64,000 bases of DNA. Source: Micractinium sp. NFX-FRZ (Eukaryota > Chlorophyta > Trebouxiophyceae > Chlorellales > Chlorellaceae). The position numbers and the translations under genes are program-made. Under the pieces are notes generated by a model. That model saw nothing but the letters and a program-made list of their open reading frames with translations. It ran no database searches and was not told the DNA's origin. Location of the stretch: NCBI GenBank assembly GCA_029339195.1, contig JAPTJF010000013.1, positions 186,001-250,000 of the forward strand, read 5' to 3'. This document shows positions 25,246 through 36,800 of this stretch, in pieces; within the stretch, counting starts at the first letter, position 1, and every line of letters starts with the position of its first letter.

Positions 25246-25671
25246 GGAAAGATGGTACCTAGACAAGAAAAGGAAAGAAGATGGAGAATGGGCGGCATTT
25301 GAAGTAGTCTGCACCTTGGCGTAACATGCCGATCAATGATCGATTATCGCTTAAACAAACAAAGACTGTGTACATGTAATGCAAGGCAAGCCGTGCATTG
25401 CAGGAAGACATAGAGGGTCAGAAAGGAATAAAGAGGGTGAGGTGGCAGGAACAAAATGGTGGTGCTAGTGATCCATTTGCACTGCTGCTGCCAAGCTTTG
25501 TGGCGACCCCCTGCTGGTCTACAGCGGGATGTGGTGATGCGAGCATGCACTGGCCAGGATGCGTGCCCAGGTCAGGGTTGGAGGGGTTAACTCATTCGTG
25601 GCAGTTAGTGTGGCCGGGTGTGCCACACGAGCGCTGCCGGCTGGGGTGCCACAGCAGGCTACCACAGCAGG
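25246..25671. other. Convergent 3' region, profilin / beta-strand protein
   Basis: No gene seen. It holds 3' UTRs of the two convergent genes, with an AT-richer patch around 25320-25450. Confidence 0.35.
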
Positions 25672-27466
25672 TCACCACAGCATGCTGGCTGACAGGGAGG
25701 CACGCCCGTGCAGTGCCTCCCAGCCCATCCTGAACTGCAGCTGGGGCGTGAGCTGCAGCTTGCCATAGAGCTCCTGCGGGGGCCCGAAGCAGGGCAGGTG
25801 AGGTTACAGCAGAAAGTCAGGAGGTCCGGTAGAACCAAACACATAGTGTACAGCAGCCCTGTCAGACATTACAATTTATGCTACCCGTCATATGATCCAG
25901 CAAAGCGAAAAGGCAGTCAGCCTTGCAGGCGTAGGTGAGAGCGTGGAACACAGCACTGCACCCAAGGGCATCACCAGCATGGTTGCTGCATGGCGTGCTG
26001 CATGGCGTGCATCACTTGCCACACCGTACAGAGAGGAGCAGCCCACCCTACCATGCCCACGGCCTGCACCAGACGTCCAACCAGCCCACATGTTGATGTT
26101 AGCGTCACCGAACTCTCACCAGCGTGATGTTACGGGCCTGCTGCACAGCATCCACAATCGCCACCGCGCTGCGAAAGCGCTGGCGGTAGGGCAGGTCCAC
26201 GAGCTCGCATCCAAATGCTGCAGGGACACACAAGTGGTGAATTGCTCACCAAGTCTACCACTCACGAGGCTGTGCTCCCAACCGGAGAATTGCAGCATGC
26301 CAGCTGGCACGCCCACGGCAGTCGATTTACGTTGTATGTTTACATGAGATCACCCCACTGGCTTGCCTGCCAGCATGCTTCCGTAATTGCTCAGCTTCAC
26401 CACCTCCGCGGTGGCCTTCACCCCTGCCTCTTCATGGCCTATGATACAAGGGCAGGGGGCAATTGGTGTGAGGTATCATGAGCTTCAGCAGATGGTTCAG
26501 TACAGTGGGACTTGTGTGCAAAGGGTCCTCTGGCACGTATCACGGGCACTGCGGGCAATTCCAATCTTGCGGCTGGCAGTGACATATATGTGGTGGGACG
26601 GGGACGGGGGAGGGCAGGTGAACCAAGCTTGACCCTGGTGGGCAGCGCTGCGCTTACCCTCGGACCCTCCGGTCCTGGCGTTCTTGCCATAGAAGCTGGC
26701 TCCATAGAAGGCCACCAGGCGCCCCTGCACTGCCACACTGTCTGCAGGGAGGAAGAGCGAGTAAAGGCCAAATCAATGGGAGGCTTCGGCCGTAAACGGG
26801 GGGACATTGTGTGGGACTCTGGGCAAGTACAGGGATTTTCGCCCCGCTTTTGATGGAGGCGGCGTGCATTGAATGCCCCACTGACCTCCCAGATATTGGC
26901 CGCCCGAAACCTGGACATAGCCCATAATGGCACCAGGGGTTGACAGGTTGGCGGAGGCCTGCTGGCCTGCCTGCTCAGCAGGCTGTGCATTCTGCGCGTC
27001 AGCCACCTGCAGCTCCAACCACCGCAGGCACCGCTCCCCCAGACGCTGCCACTCAGAGCCGTGTGGCGGCTCGGCGTGCTGCACAATCTGCTCGTGCCCC
27101 CCTGTCTGGAACTTCATGTCCATGCCGATGCCAGCCGAAGCATCTGCGGGCAGGGGGCATGACATGACAGGGCAAGGTGACCGTTTGATCGGCTGCCTAG
27201 CTGTGGCTCCCGCGCCAGGCAATCTCCCCGCCTCTTTCCTGTTTGCACTTACACGACCCTCCCTGCTGCATGATGTAGGGGCGGTAGATGCCGCTCAGAC
27301 CGGCGCGCAGGACCCCAGAAGGGCTGGCTGTGGCATACAAGGGTCCCAGCTTGGCAGCCACCGTCCAGGCTGTCCCGATTGGCGCCAGCCTGCTGGGCGC
27401 AAAAGTAACTCCCGCGCCAGAAGAGCTGTTGAACCGCCATGAAAACGTGTCATCGATGGCCCCCAT
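25672..27466 (-). CDS. Unrecognised beta-strand-rich protein, possible outer-envelope barrel
   Basis: Exons: 27466-27253, 27143-26886, 26741-26658, 26438-26367, 26217-26120, 25773-25672; 275 residues, all phases consistent. I do not recognise the family. The sequence alternates polar and hydrophobic residues in short strands (for example AWTVAAKLGPLYATASPSG, LVAFYGASFYG, LQFRMGWEALHGRASLSAS) and ends in an aromatic residue (W), which is typical of membrane beta-barrels. It has no transit peptide or signal peptide. These features would suit a plastid or mitochondrial outer-membrane pore such as an OEP-type protein, but this is inference. The intron after exon 4 starts with GC (CAG|GCAAGC) because no GT site gives the right phase. 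It lies convergent with profilin. Confidence 0.7.
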
Positions 27467-28042
27467 CCTGCTTTGCCTGCAACCGGCTTCTCGATATAGA
27501 GGCGTGGGGGACGTGCACGCCTCTCGCAGCTATGGAGGCCGAGCGTGCGTAACCGTTTGCGTCTTGGGAAGACAGGTGGACAGTCTGCAAGATGGGCCGC
27601 CTCTAATGCACTGACCACAGCTGTGACAGCTTCAAACAACCCAGCGTGCTAGTGGGTTTGCTGCACAACGTCAAACCATGGGCAGGTATTCGCAACCGGA
27701 TACAGTTACTGCCAGGGCATGCTGTGCCCGCGCTTTGCCCGCTCAGCTCCCCCCTGCTTTCCAGCCTGCGTCAGCCTGCCTTGGGTGCTTAACCGCCCCC
27801 CCCCCCCCCCATGCTTTAGCCTGCACTGCCTGCATGCCTCCTCTTCCCCCGCTATGGTGCCGACCTGCACTGCTTTGGTCCCTGCTTTCTTTCCCTGGGC
27901 TGCAGGCAGACGGCGCTGTCGGCTGAAGGGTGTTACACGCGACCGCGGGTGGCCATGCATGCAACAAAAACCAAGCTGGGTTGGCGGTGCGTCGCCCCCG
28001 TCGTGGGGGCACCCAGCACGCTCAATCCTGCCCGGGCAGAAT
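27467..28042. other. Region between the beta-strand gene and RPS25
   Basis: Holds the 5' region of the gene to the left and the 3' UTR of RPS25. A perfect run of 15 C lies at 27796-27810. A minus-strand TGTAA (27937-27933) is about 106 bases after the RPS25 stop and may be its polyadenylation signal. Confidence 0.4.
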
Positions 28043-29480
28043 TCACTCCTTGGTGCTGCGAGTGTAGATGGACTGCGCCCGGCTCTTGGCCACCTCCTTG
28101 ATCAGACCCTTGCCCAGCAGCTCCCGGATGGCAGCGCGCGCCAGGCTGCCGTTGATCTGCGGTCATGTTGTCAACAAGCACGCAGGGGAGCACAAGTCAG
28201 GTCCCAGCAGCGCCCAGTTGGGTTAGGGTTCTATGCAAGGGAAGTTGCTGGTCAGCCGGCAGAAGCCGGTGCGGCTGACTGCCACAAGTTGCCGCCGTAG
28301 CTACGGCAGCCACCCCACCCGGCGGCAGCACCTGCGCTGCAGCATGCGTGTCGCAAGCAAGCAGGCAGGGAGGCATGTGGCAAGGCAAGCGAGTGAGCAG
28401 CAAACCTCACCCGCAGGCGGTCGGCCAGCACAGAGGGGGTGATCATCTTGTACTTGGGCACCTCGGTCAGCAGCTTCTCATAGGTGGGCTGCACAAGGGT
28501 ACAGAAATGGAGAAAAGAGGACCAACTGAGTTGCTGCTTGGGCCAAGGTGTCCATATAATGGGTCGCCTCAATGCAGCTTCTTATAATGGCGCTGCAGGC
28601 AGGCAGGTCGTGTTTGGAAACGAGGTGTCCCACACACGGGACGACGCAAGACGCCAGCCGCCACGCGGAAGCCACAGCTGCGGTCCACGCTGCTGCTCTC
28701 CATGCTTGGCCCAATGCATGCTGCTTTCTTATGTCTCAATCTGGCATGCTGCTATGTGGGCATGCAACCCGGGCTGGCCTGCTGTTTTCCAAACACCAAC
28801 AGCGCCCGCAGCACGTCCCCCAAACCAAGATTAAAGCCGCACCTTGTCGAACAGCACCAGGTTGTTCACCTTCTCCTTCAGCTTGCCCTTGGACCACTTC
28901 TGCAGTCAGTGAACATGCAGCACACGGGCGGCAGCAGTGAGGCTGCTGTCGTAGCAGTGCACACCCCGCTGCCGCCTTGGTCTCCCCGCACGCACTCCGC
29001 CAGACCAGCGCGGCCCGACAGTGGGCAGACCTTCTTCTTGCCCTTGCTGGAGTTGGCAGCCGCAAGGGCCTTTGCCTCCTTCGATTTCTGCTCCTTGGGC
29101 GCCTGCAGCGATACGAAGAAGAGACGGAAGAGTTGCACGTCAGCCTGCAGTGAATTGGACGCCTCGCGGGGCGCCGCCGTGCCGCCGCCGCTGAAAGGTG
29201 GCACGTCCCGGCCCCGGGCGCTGTCACCGTTGCTACCACCCCGCTCCAGAATGGCTGCGCCCGCCTGGTGCCCTGAGCTGCAGCTGCACGCCTGGCCGTG
29301 GCATGACCTCCGGGGCTGGGCGTCGCATGGCGGCCGTCAAGGGGCGGGATGCCTGCTGAGCAGGTGCCCAGCCCCCACGGCGGGCAGCTGCACCCATCGC
29401 CGGCCTCGCCACATCGTGCGGCGGCCCGCTGGCAAGGCTGTGCCCCTCGAGCGTGCAGAATTGTACGCCGCACTCACCAT
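28043..29480 (-). CDS. RPS25: 40S ribosomal protein S25 (eS25)
   Basis: Exons: 29480-29478, 29102-29031, 28899-28843, 28488-28411, 28156-28043; 107 residues. Exon 1 is only the ATG, followed at once by a GTGAGT donor; this is the join that yields [13 protein letters not shown], matching plant eS25. Further hallmarks are [39 protein letters not shown] and [18 protein letters not shown]. The protein is at the small subunit head and is needed for some IRES-driven initiation. Its ATG is 430 bases from that of RPL30, which is on the opposite strand. Confidence 0.95.
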
Positions 29481-29910
29481 GGTGTCTACACCACAGCAAA
29501 AGAGGCCGACAGCGTCGCGAACGCCTGTTTCAGGCCATCCCGGGTATTAATGGAAAGTCGGCGGCCGTAGGCCCTTCAGGCCGCCGCTCGCCTGCCCCCA
29601 TCCCTTTCAACAGTGTTCTCTGGAGCCTACAGGTGCACATGCAGCTGCAGAACGAGAGGGACAGCGTGGGGCTGGATGCTCTGCTCCCTGCATGGTCCCT
29701 CCCTAGCATGGCGGTGCCAGGCTGCGGGCAGGTTGCAGTTCAAGGACGTGGACAAAAGCTGCCGACTGGCTGCCCGCCCGCGCCGCCGCCTGCTGTGCGC
29801 GGCAGCGGCAGGCGGTGGCGGCAGCGGGGCCTGCTGGGCGGCGCCTGACGCCGCCGCCCTTTTTTGCGCCCAACCCTTTGCAGGCTGAGAAGGAGAACAA
29901 ACTAGTCACC
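29481..29910. promoter_or_regulatory. Bidirectional promoter between RPS25 and RPL30
   Basis: 430 bases separate two divergently read ribosomal protein start codons. The sequence includes TAGGCCC at about 29567, similar to plant site II / TGGGCC elements of ribosomal protein promoters. An acceptor-like CTTTGCAG at 29875-29882 suggests a spliced 5' UTR for RPL30. Both starts sit in ACCATGG. Confidence 0.5.
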
Positions 29911-30653
29911 ATGGTGGCCGCCAAGAAGACCAAGAAGGCTCAGGAGTCTATCAACTCCCGCCTGGCCCTGGTGATGAAGTCGGGCAAGTACACCCTGGGC
30001 TACAAGACCACCCTGAAGACCCTGCGCTCCGGCAAGGTGCGCACTTACAATATAGACTTTCTGTTCACGGCAGGATGGATATGCTGCCGACATGGTAGGG
30101 ATGCCGGACAAAGGTTGTGCAGAGGCGGCAACAGACTGCCTTCTTGAGGGTTGCATGCGACGGCAGGCATGGGTGGGTCGGCGGCTTTACGACGAGAGCA
30201 CCATAACGCAGCTGCCAGCCATGCAGAGGCAGCCAGTTTTCAGGCAATGTGACAGTATGCATGACAGGCTGGGTGCAGGGCAGCAGATTGTTTGCCAGCC
30301 TGTATGCAGTTTGCTGCACAAGTGCTAGCCAGAAGATGGGCAGGCAGCTGCTGCTGCGGGCTGACGTGCCTGCCAGGCAGCGGCACCTTCAGCATCAGCT
30401 GTAACGCGACACACATTCAGCATGTCATTTTATCCTCATCCATCCCCTGCAGTCCAAGCTGGTGATCATCTCCAACAACTGCCCCGCCGTGCGCAAGTCG
30501 GAGATTGAGTACTACGCCATGCTCTCCAAGACTGGCGTGCACCACTACTCTGGCAACAACGTGGACCTGGGCACTGCCTGCGGCAAGCTGCACCGCGTGT
30601 CCGTGCTCACCATCACCGACGCCGGCGACTCTGACATCATCTCCTCCATGTAA
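29911..30653 (+). CDS. RPL30: 60S ribosomal protein L30 (eL30)
   Basis: Two exons, 29911-30036 and 30453-30653, give 108 residues. The start [20 protein letters not shown] and the segments [38 protein letters not shown] and GDSDIISSM match eL30 almost throughout. L7Ae-like RNA-binding fold; it contributes to intersubunit bridges. The protein stops at SSM, without the charged tail seen in animals. TGTAA occurs at 30796-30800. Confidence 0.97.
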
Positions 30654-31402
30654 ATTGGAGGCGGATGTGATTGGCAGTGAGCCCTCTCACTCGTAGCCGA
30701 CGGCTTGCGGCGTGCACAGCCCAGTCGCACACGGCGGCTGCTGCGCGTGCGCGTTGTTGCCGCTGCCTGCTTGCCTGTCTACAGTGGCCTGGTCTTGTAA
30801 CATGCAACCTGGGAAAGCAGAGATTGAAAAGGAGACGCAAGGGGCAGGCTGGCAATAGGGGGAGGCTGTGTGGGGACGAGGATCCCACGAGCGCCAGCCA
30901 TTCGCACCCTGCTGACTCGCTGTAGACCTCCAAGGTCAATCGCAATGCGTCCTGAGGGGCCCGTGCACAGCACACGCTGCATGACCTCCTGCGTTGCCTG
31001 CGTGCACTCTGGGCCCGCGCGCAGTCTGTGCAGGGTGCTTGTAGACCGTCTTGTTTTAATAAAAGACCCGGTAGCGGGTAAGCAAAGCCTGTCAGATGTG
31101 GCAGGTGAGAGGGTGACAGGGGAGGGAAGAGGAGGCGAGAGCGAGGAAGCAGAAGGGAGCGAACTGGAAGGGTAATGAACTGGTTTCTCAGGCAGGAGGA
31201 ACAGGGGAATGCGGTGCTGTGTAGCGGGGAAGCGTTTTCTTTTCTCGAGGGGGGACGCAGAGCGTGGGTTTCTGCTGGGCAGCAGCGGCGTCGTCACATC
31301 GTGTGCGGCATGCAGGGGTTCTGAGGGAACACAGGAGACGGGAGAAATCACGCACGCGCAAGGCACGCGCGCGTCACAGTGTCAGTTCGGCGTCGGACCC
31401 AT
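30654..31402. other. Convergent 3' region, RPL30 / LIL3
   Basis: No gene seen in about 750 bases. It carries the 3' UTRs of the two convergent genes. A purine-rich patch (GAGGGAAGAGGAGGCGAGAG) lies near 31110-31150. Confidence 0.4.
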
Positions 31403-33601
31403 TCACTTGTCGGAGGGGCGCTCCTGGCCCTCCCACGTCGCGTTCCACTGCTTGTCGTAGAAGGTCGCCTCATCCAGCAGGTTCTTGTACTTGTCCAGGT
31501 CGCTGGTGGTGCGCACCAGCAGGATGCCAAACACGCACACGTGCAGCAGCACCTTGCCAATGAACGACTCCTGCTGGTCCAGCAGGCCCACGCCTGCAGG
31601 GGAAAGGGCGCGGGGAGGGAGGGGAGGGGGGAGTTGGTGGCGGTGGGCCTGTGCACATGCAGTTGGCTGTTGGCGGCGGGCTGTGCACACGCAGTTGGCT
31701 GTGCACACGCGGCGGCTTCAAACTGAACACCGTCCATGCATCCACGTGCAGGCGGGGCACTGCCCATGCACTGTGGCAGCAGCCACACCAGCAGGAGGGG
31801 GGCGGCACACTGTGGCACATGAATCAGCGAAGCGCCAGGCTAAAGTTGGCTGAGGCGGGTGCTCACCGGTCAGCTGGTCCACGAATAGCGCCAGCACGTA
31901 GCCCATCATCGCTGCGCGGCCGTTCAGCTTCTCAGCCTGCAGCATTGTGAGCAACAGGAAGACAGGGGCAGACGGTTGAGTTTGTGTACCTGAAGTGCCC
32001 CAGCTGCCTGTGGGCGCAAAAACGCACTTACACCCTTCGCCTGCAGCTCTTCGGCCGGCTGCCCATCCCTCACGCCCGGGCTTTGATGCCTCCCCCCATC
32101 CTGTAAGCGCAATTGCCCCAACCCTGTGCCCTGCCTTGTGCCTTACCTCGGGCAGGTGGAAGCGGCGCACCCAGGCCCACCACGGGATCTCGGCAGTGTC
32201 AAACAGCACTGGGTCCTCGTTTGCTGCAGGGCACAGGCGCGAAAGGAGAAGCATCGAGTGCGTCAGTATAAGCTTGGGCAATAGAGGGGGAGAAGAAGGG
32301 CAAGCAGTAGGCCAGGCAGACAGCAAGGTGCACTTGCAAGCCAAAGGGCGTGCGGCAGGTGGCCAGCTCTAGCACTCGCTGCAGGTCACAGGTGCTACAG
32401 CATAGCCGACCGACCTTCAAACACCTTGCCGCAACGCACACACAGCCTTACACCATTCGCCTCCCACTCACTGCAGGGGATGGGGGAGTCCTCCAGCAGC
32501 TTGCGGCGCGCCATCTCAGCGTCAATCACAAGGTCCCAGTCGGTCTCGCCGTCCGCGCCCCTGCAGGGCAGAGGGGAAGGCAGGCGGGGCGCGGGGTGAG
32601 TTACTTGGGAAGCACAAGCTTGATGTGCGCAGGCCCCAGGCTAGCGGAGCGAGGAAAGGGCGCACGGGGGCACAAGAGGCTTTTGTGCAGGGTGGGCTCC
32701 ACCTCCTTGGCCCCTTGTGCACAACATGTGCCGCCTCTGGCGAGGGCTCTCACTTGAAGAGGGACAGGTCCCAGCGGCCGCCCTTCCAGCGGAAGTCCTC
32801 AAAGCGGCCCTCCACCATCTGCGGGGCAGGGCAGGCAAAAGCTCGGCCAGTGATTGAGGAGGTGCTGCAATCATGGATTGCCATCTGCCTGAGGGAAGCG
32901 TGGGGGGCTCGTGCTGCGCTGGGTATTATGCGGCGACCCCAAACACCGCCATACGGCCCCGCCATGGAGCCGGCACATCTGCAACTGAGCGGGATGCTTT
33001 TGTACACTCTCCCTTTGTACTGCGCTGCATCAGCCCCAAGCATACTCAATCACCGCGCGCCTACGCTCGCACCCACCTGCAGCACGGGCCCGGAGGTCGC
33101 GCTGGCGCCCTCCGCCTGCGCCTTGAACTTCTCGCTGGCATCCTTGCCCGCTGCCGCCGCGCCCTGCAGGGTGCCGCCGCGCTGCAGGGGAGAAGGCTTG
33201 CGGTCCTGCAAGCGGGGGAAGGCAGCAGTGGGGTGCGCCAGGGGGGTGAGGCGGACGAGCACGAGTGGGCGGCAGGGGCGGCAGTCCCGCCAAACTGGTG
33301 GGAGGGTGTTGCTTGCAGGCAGCCTGCGCAGCGACATTGGGCCTCCTGCACCTCACAAGCGCCTGAAAGCGGCGGTAAGGGTGCAGGGGCGCAGGGGAGC
33401 AGTGGGCCAGCCAAGCCTACTTCCATGTGGAGGCCTCCTGACCGCCCCTGCCGCCTGCCCGGCCCTCACCTTCTTCTCCAGGGTAGCTGTGGCCGCAGCG
33501 CCGTTCTCGGTCGCCGCCTCGGCCACCACGCGGCGCTGCACCCGCGCGGGGCGGGCAACGCGCGCCGGGGCGCTCAGCGCTTGCACAAAAGTAGCCTGCA
33601 T
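31403..33601 (-). CDS. LIL3: Light-harvesting-like protein 3 (LIL3), plastid
   Basis: Exons: 33601-33470, 33205-33077, 32818-32754, 32560-32472, 32223-32147, 31936-31867, 31593-31403; 250 residues. The first ~30 residues (MQATFVQALSAPARVARPARV) are a chloroplast transit peptide. LIL3 hallmarks are [52 protein letters not shown] and the LHC motif EAEKLNGRAAMMGYVLALF (Glu and Asn chlorophyll ligands), then a second hydrophobic helix (KVLLHVCVFGILLV) and EATFYDKQWNATW. Known LIL3 anchors geranylgeranyl reductase and other chlorophyll/tocopherol enzymes in thylakoids. The segment coded by exon 2 (Ala/Gly/Lys-rich) is poorly conserved. Its ATG is 202 bases from that of KAS1, read the other way. 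Confidence 0.95.
31650..31716. repeat. Short tandem repeat in the last LIL3 intron
   Basis: GTGCACACGCAGTTGGCTG-like units occur about three times with small changes. The tract is intronic and has no obvious role. Confidence 0.5.
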
Positions 33602-33803
33602 CTTTGAACGAGTGTTTTGCAGCGCTGAAGAGCCCCCCACTTGCACCTGAGCCAACCAGATAACATGAGGGTGCTCGTGCTGAGGCCTGGATCGCAGCAG
33701 CTCCGCATGCGAGGCACCGGAGCGCAGTCCGAACAGGCGATCGCCCAGTGAGTGGCACCAATTCATTTGGAGACCAGCCGGCTGACCGAGTGCAGCAGCG
33801 GCT
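33602..33803. promoter_or_regulatory. Compact bidirectional promoter between LIL3 and KAS1
   Basis: Only 202 bases separate the start codons of two nuclear genes for plastid proteins transcribed in opposite directions. Both 5' UTRs and both core promoters must fit here. I see no TATA box. Confidence 0.55.
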
Positions 33804-36800
33804 ATGATGGCTACCGTCCTTCAGCAGAGCTCCGGCCTCGGGGCCGCCCAGCGGGGGGCGGGCGTGCGGCAGGCACGGGTGAGGCAAAATGCGGTTTCGA
33901 GCGGGCCTGGGGGGCCGCGGGAACCGTCCGAGGGTCGGCACCCGCCTTCTCAACTTGTGTGGCCTCCTCTGACCGTTTGATCGGGCTGGACGGCCCCCAG
34001 AAACACATCTGAAGCCGATGGCGCACGCGCATTGTGCTTGCAGGCGGCGCGCCCACGGTCGGTGGCGGTGCGGGCGGCAGCCCAGCGGGAGACCGACCCT
34101 AAGAAGCGGGTGGTCATCACTGGCATGTGAGTGCTATCAGGTGCCCGCGCTAGAACAGCAGGTGCAGGGGACGCTTGGCAGGAGCATGGCAGCCAGACAT
34201 GCCAGCACGGGCCCCAGTAGCGTTGCTGCGCAGGCGGTGCCCAGCCGCCGCTCCCAGAGCCAGGCACGCCAGAATGGCATGCCAGAAAGCGGGCCGCCAG
34301 TTTCCCATGGGTGCGCTGATGCACAAGCTCTCCACCCATCGACTGTACCTCTGCAGGGGCCTTGCCTCCTGCTTCGGCAACGAGATCGACCACTTCTATG
34401 ACCAGGTGCACCTCTCCTGTTCTTTCAGCCCACGCATGGGCACCCTCGTGCAACTGACTTGGATGTGTGACGTGTGGGGCAGCGGCAGTTCTTGTCCTGC
34501 TGAACAGAAGCGGCTCCCGGCAGTGCCTGACACACCTGCCTGCGCCTGCCGCGTTCCCCCTGCAGCTGCTGGCCGGTGTGAGCGGTGTGGACTACATCTC
34601 CCGCTTTGATGCCTCCGACTTCCCCACCAAGTTTGCTGCCCAGGTCTGCACCATTGAAGGGCAGGAAGGATTGGCATTTTGCTGTGATGCTTCCTTCTTC
34701 CTTGCGTTGAAGCCCCCGCGTTACTTGCTCCCAAGTGTGCAATTGGGGAGGCCTGCTGGGTTGATGCATATGGGCGGGGCCAGGAAGGGCCGTGTTGCTA
34801 CACATGTTGAAACCGTTTGTTTTATACATCCCTAAAAGGCCACCCAACATTGGCTGCATCACATTTTGGGTACCAAATGCGGCAAGGAGAGCAGCCTACG
34901 CTGTTTGCAAGCTTGCGTGTGCCTGGGAGCTTCGGCGACGGCCCGACTCTGTGACCATCCACTCTGCGTTGCCTCTGTTGGCTGCCTGGCCTGAATGTCC
35001 TCCTACACACTAGAGTGGCGCAGGTCGAGGCATTTGCTGCGGGCGACCCGGTGCGCATTCAGGTGTGCCCAGCTCCTAGCTCCATGCCTGTTCATGTTAT
35101 GTTTCTTGTGCCGGCTCATTCTGCCCTCCGGCAGATCAAGGACTTTGATGTGGGCGACCTCGTGGACAAGAAGAACGCTCGGCGCTACGACGACTGCCTC
35201 TCATACACCATGGTGGCCTCCAAGAAGGTGAAGGGCGGCTGCCTGTTACCACAGCTGATCACAGCACGAGTTTGGTGTTCAAGAAGGTACAGGGCAGCTT
35301 GCTGCCTGTCAGCTTTTGCCAGTTCACGAGCCTGTCAACTGGGGAGTCCAAGTGTAGCACAGGGATGTGGTGTGAGCAAGGGAGCTTTTGGTACGCAGTA
35401 CCTGCTTGTTGCACATCTTGTGTTGGTGCTGGCCCCTACTTCGGGCTGCTGCTGCATTTGCGAGGGCACCACATAATTTATTGACTTTGTTGCCTCGCTC
35501 CGCTTGGTTTGACGCCTGCGCAGGCGCTGCAAGCTGCTGGCCTGGAGAAGGGCGCCAACCCCGATGGGCACGGCTCCCTGGACAAGTCCCGCGTGGGCGT
35601 GCTGGTGGGCAGCGGCATGGGCGGCCTCCAAGGTGGGCTGGCACCCTGGAGCTTTTCCTGTGAAGTTTGTATATTTCTGCTTCACAGGGGCAGCAGGGCT
35701 CCGTGTTTGGCGCAGCGGGCATAGCACGGTCCTCTTCTGTGTCGCGCTGCAGGATCATGTTGGGACAGTGGCGTGCTGCCTGTGGCTAGCGTGCATCGCT
35801 GTGGGTGCCCAAGTGGGCAGCGGCATGCATTCGGCTTGTAATGTGAGGCGGCAGGGCGGGGCAGAAGCAGCAGGTTTTGTCGTTGAGCACGACGGGGCAG
35901 GGCCCTGTTGCTTCTACCCGCCTGGGTAGCTCCGTGCTGAATGTGTCGTCCCTGCCGCCCCTGCCCCTGTTGCTTACCCCCTGCAGTGTTCCAGGATGGC
36001 GTGAAGGCACTGGTGGAGAAGGGCCACAAGAAGATCACCCCCTTCTTCATCCCGTACGCCATCACCAACATGGGTGGGTGCAGGGCAAACGAGGGGTGCT
36101 ACCCAGCACAAACTTGGGGTGGAGGGTGGAGGCATGGGAAGGTGGCACTATAGGATGGTGGCTTTGCCTTCCATTGCCCTTGGGTGTTGGCCTCAGTTGG
36201 CCCCATGTCTTTGTCCACGCCATCACCAACATGGACGGGTGGGTTGGGCATGAAAGGGCATAGACCGGCGAGGGGACAGGGTGGGTGACATCTTCTTAGG
36301 CAGCTTGCATGGCCTGCCCAGCGCAGGCGGGTGGGATCAGGTTGGGTGCTGTGCTCTGCCCGACAATGGCTACCTCGCCCCAGCATGGGCCTACAATCAG
36401 GCTCTGCGTCATTTCTACCCCGCGCACGCCCACCACCGCAGGCGGCGCTCTGCTGGCCATTGACCAGGGCTTCATGGGCCCCAACTATTCCATCTCCACC
36501 GCTTGCGCCACTGCCAACTACGCGTTTGTGTCGGGTGAGGTTCGCTGCCTTACCAGCAACCGGGAGTGCTGTGCCAGCACCCAAGGAGCTACAAACACTG
36601 TTTGGTTTGTGTGCAGGGTTGTGTGCTGCGCACTGCCGCAGCGTGCACCAAGCTAGCCATAACCTTATGTTTCACACAGGTCCATAACCTTTATGTATGC
36701 ATCGACATGACACCTGCCCGCTGTGCCCGTTTTGCCTGCACCTCCAACTGCCTGGTTCGGATGCTTGACCTGGCTTTGTTCCCCTTCTCCCTGATTTCAC

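Noticed and set aside
28702..29550. Long open frames on both strands
   Set aside because: They cover RPS25 introns and promoter; the spliced S25 model explains the conserved parts.
32625..33650. 341-codon plus-strand open frame
   Set aside because: Antisense to LIL3 exons 1-3 and introns; no domain, and LIL3 fits its family along its full length.
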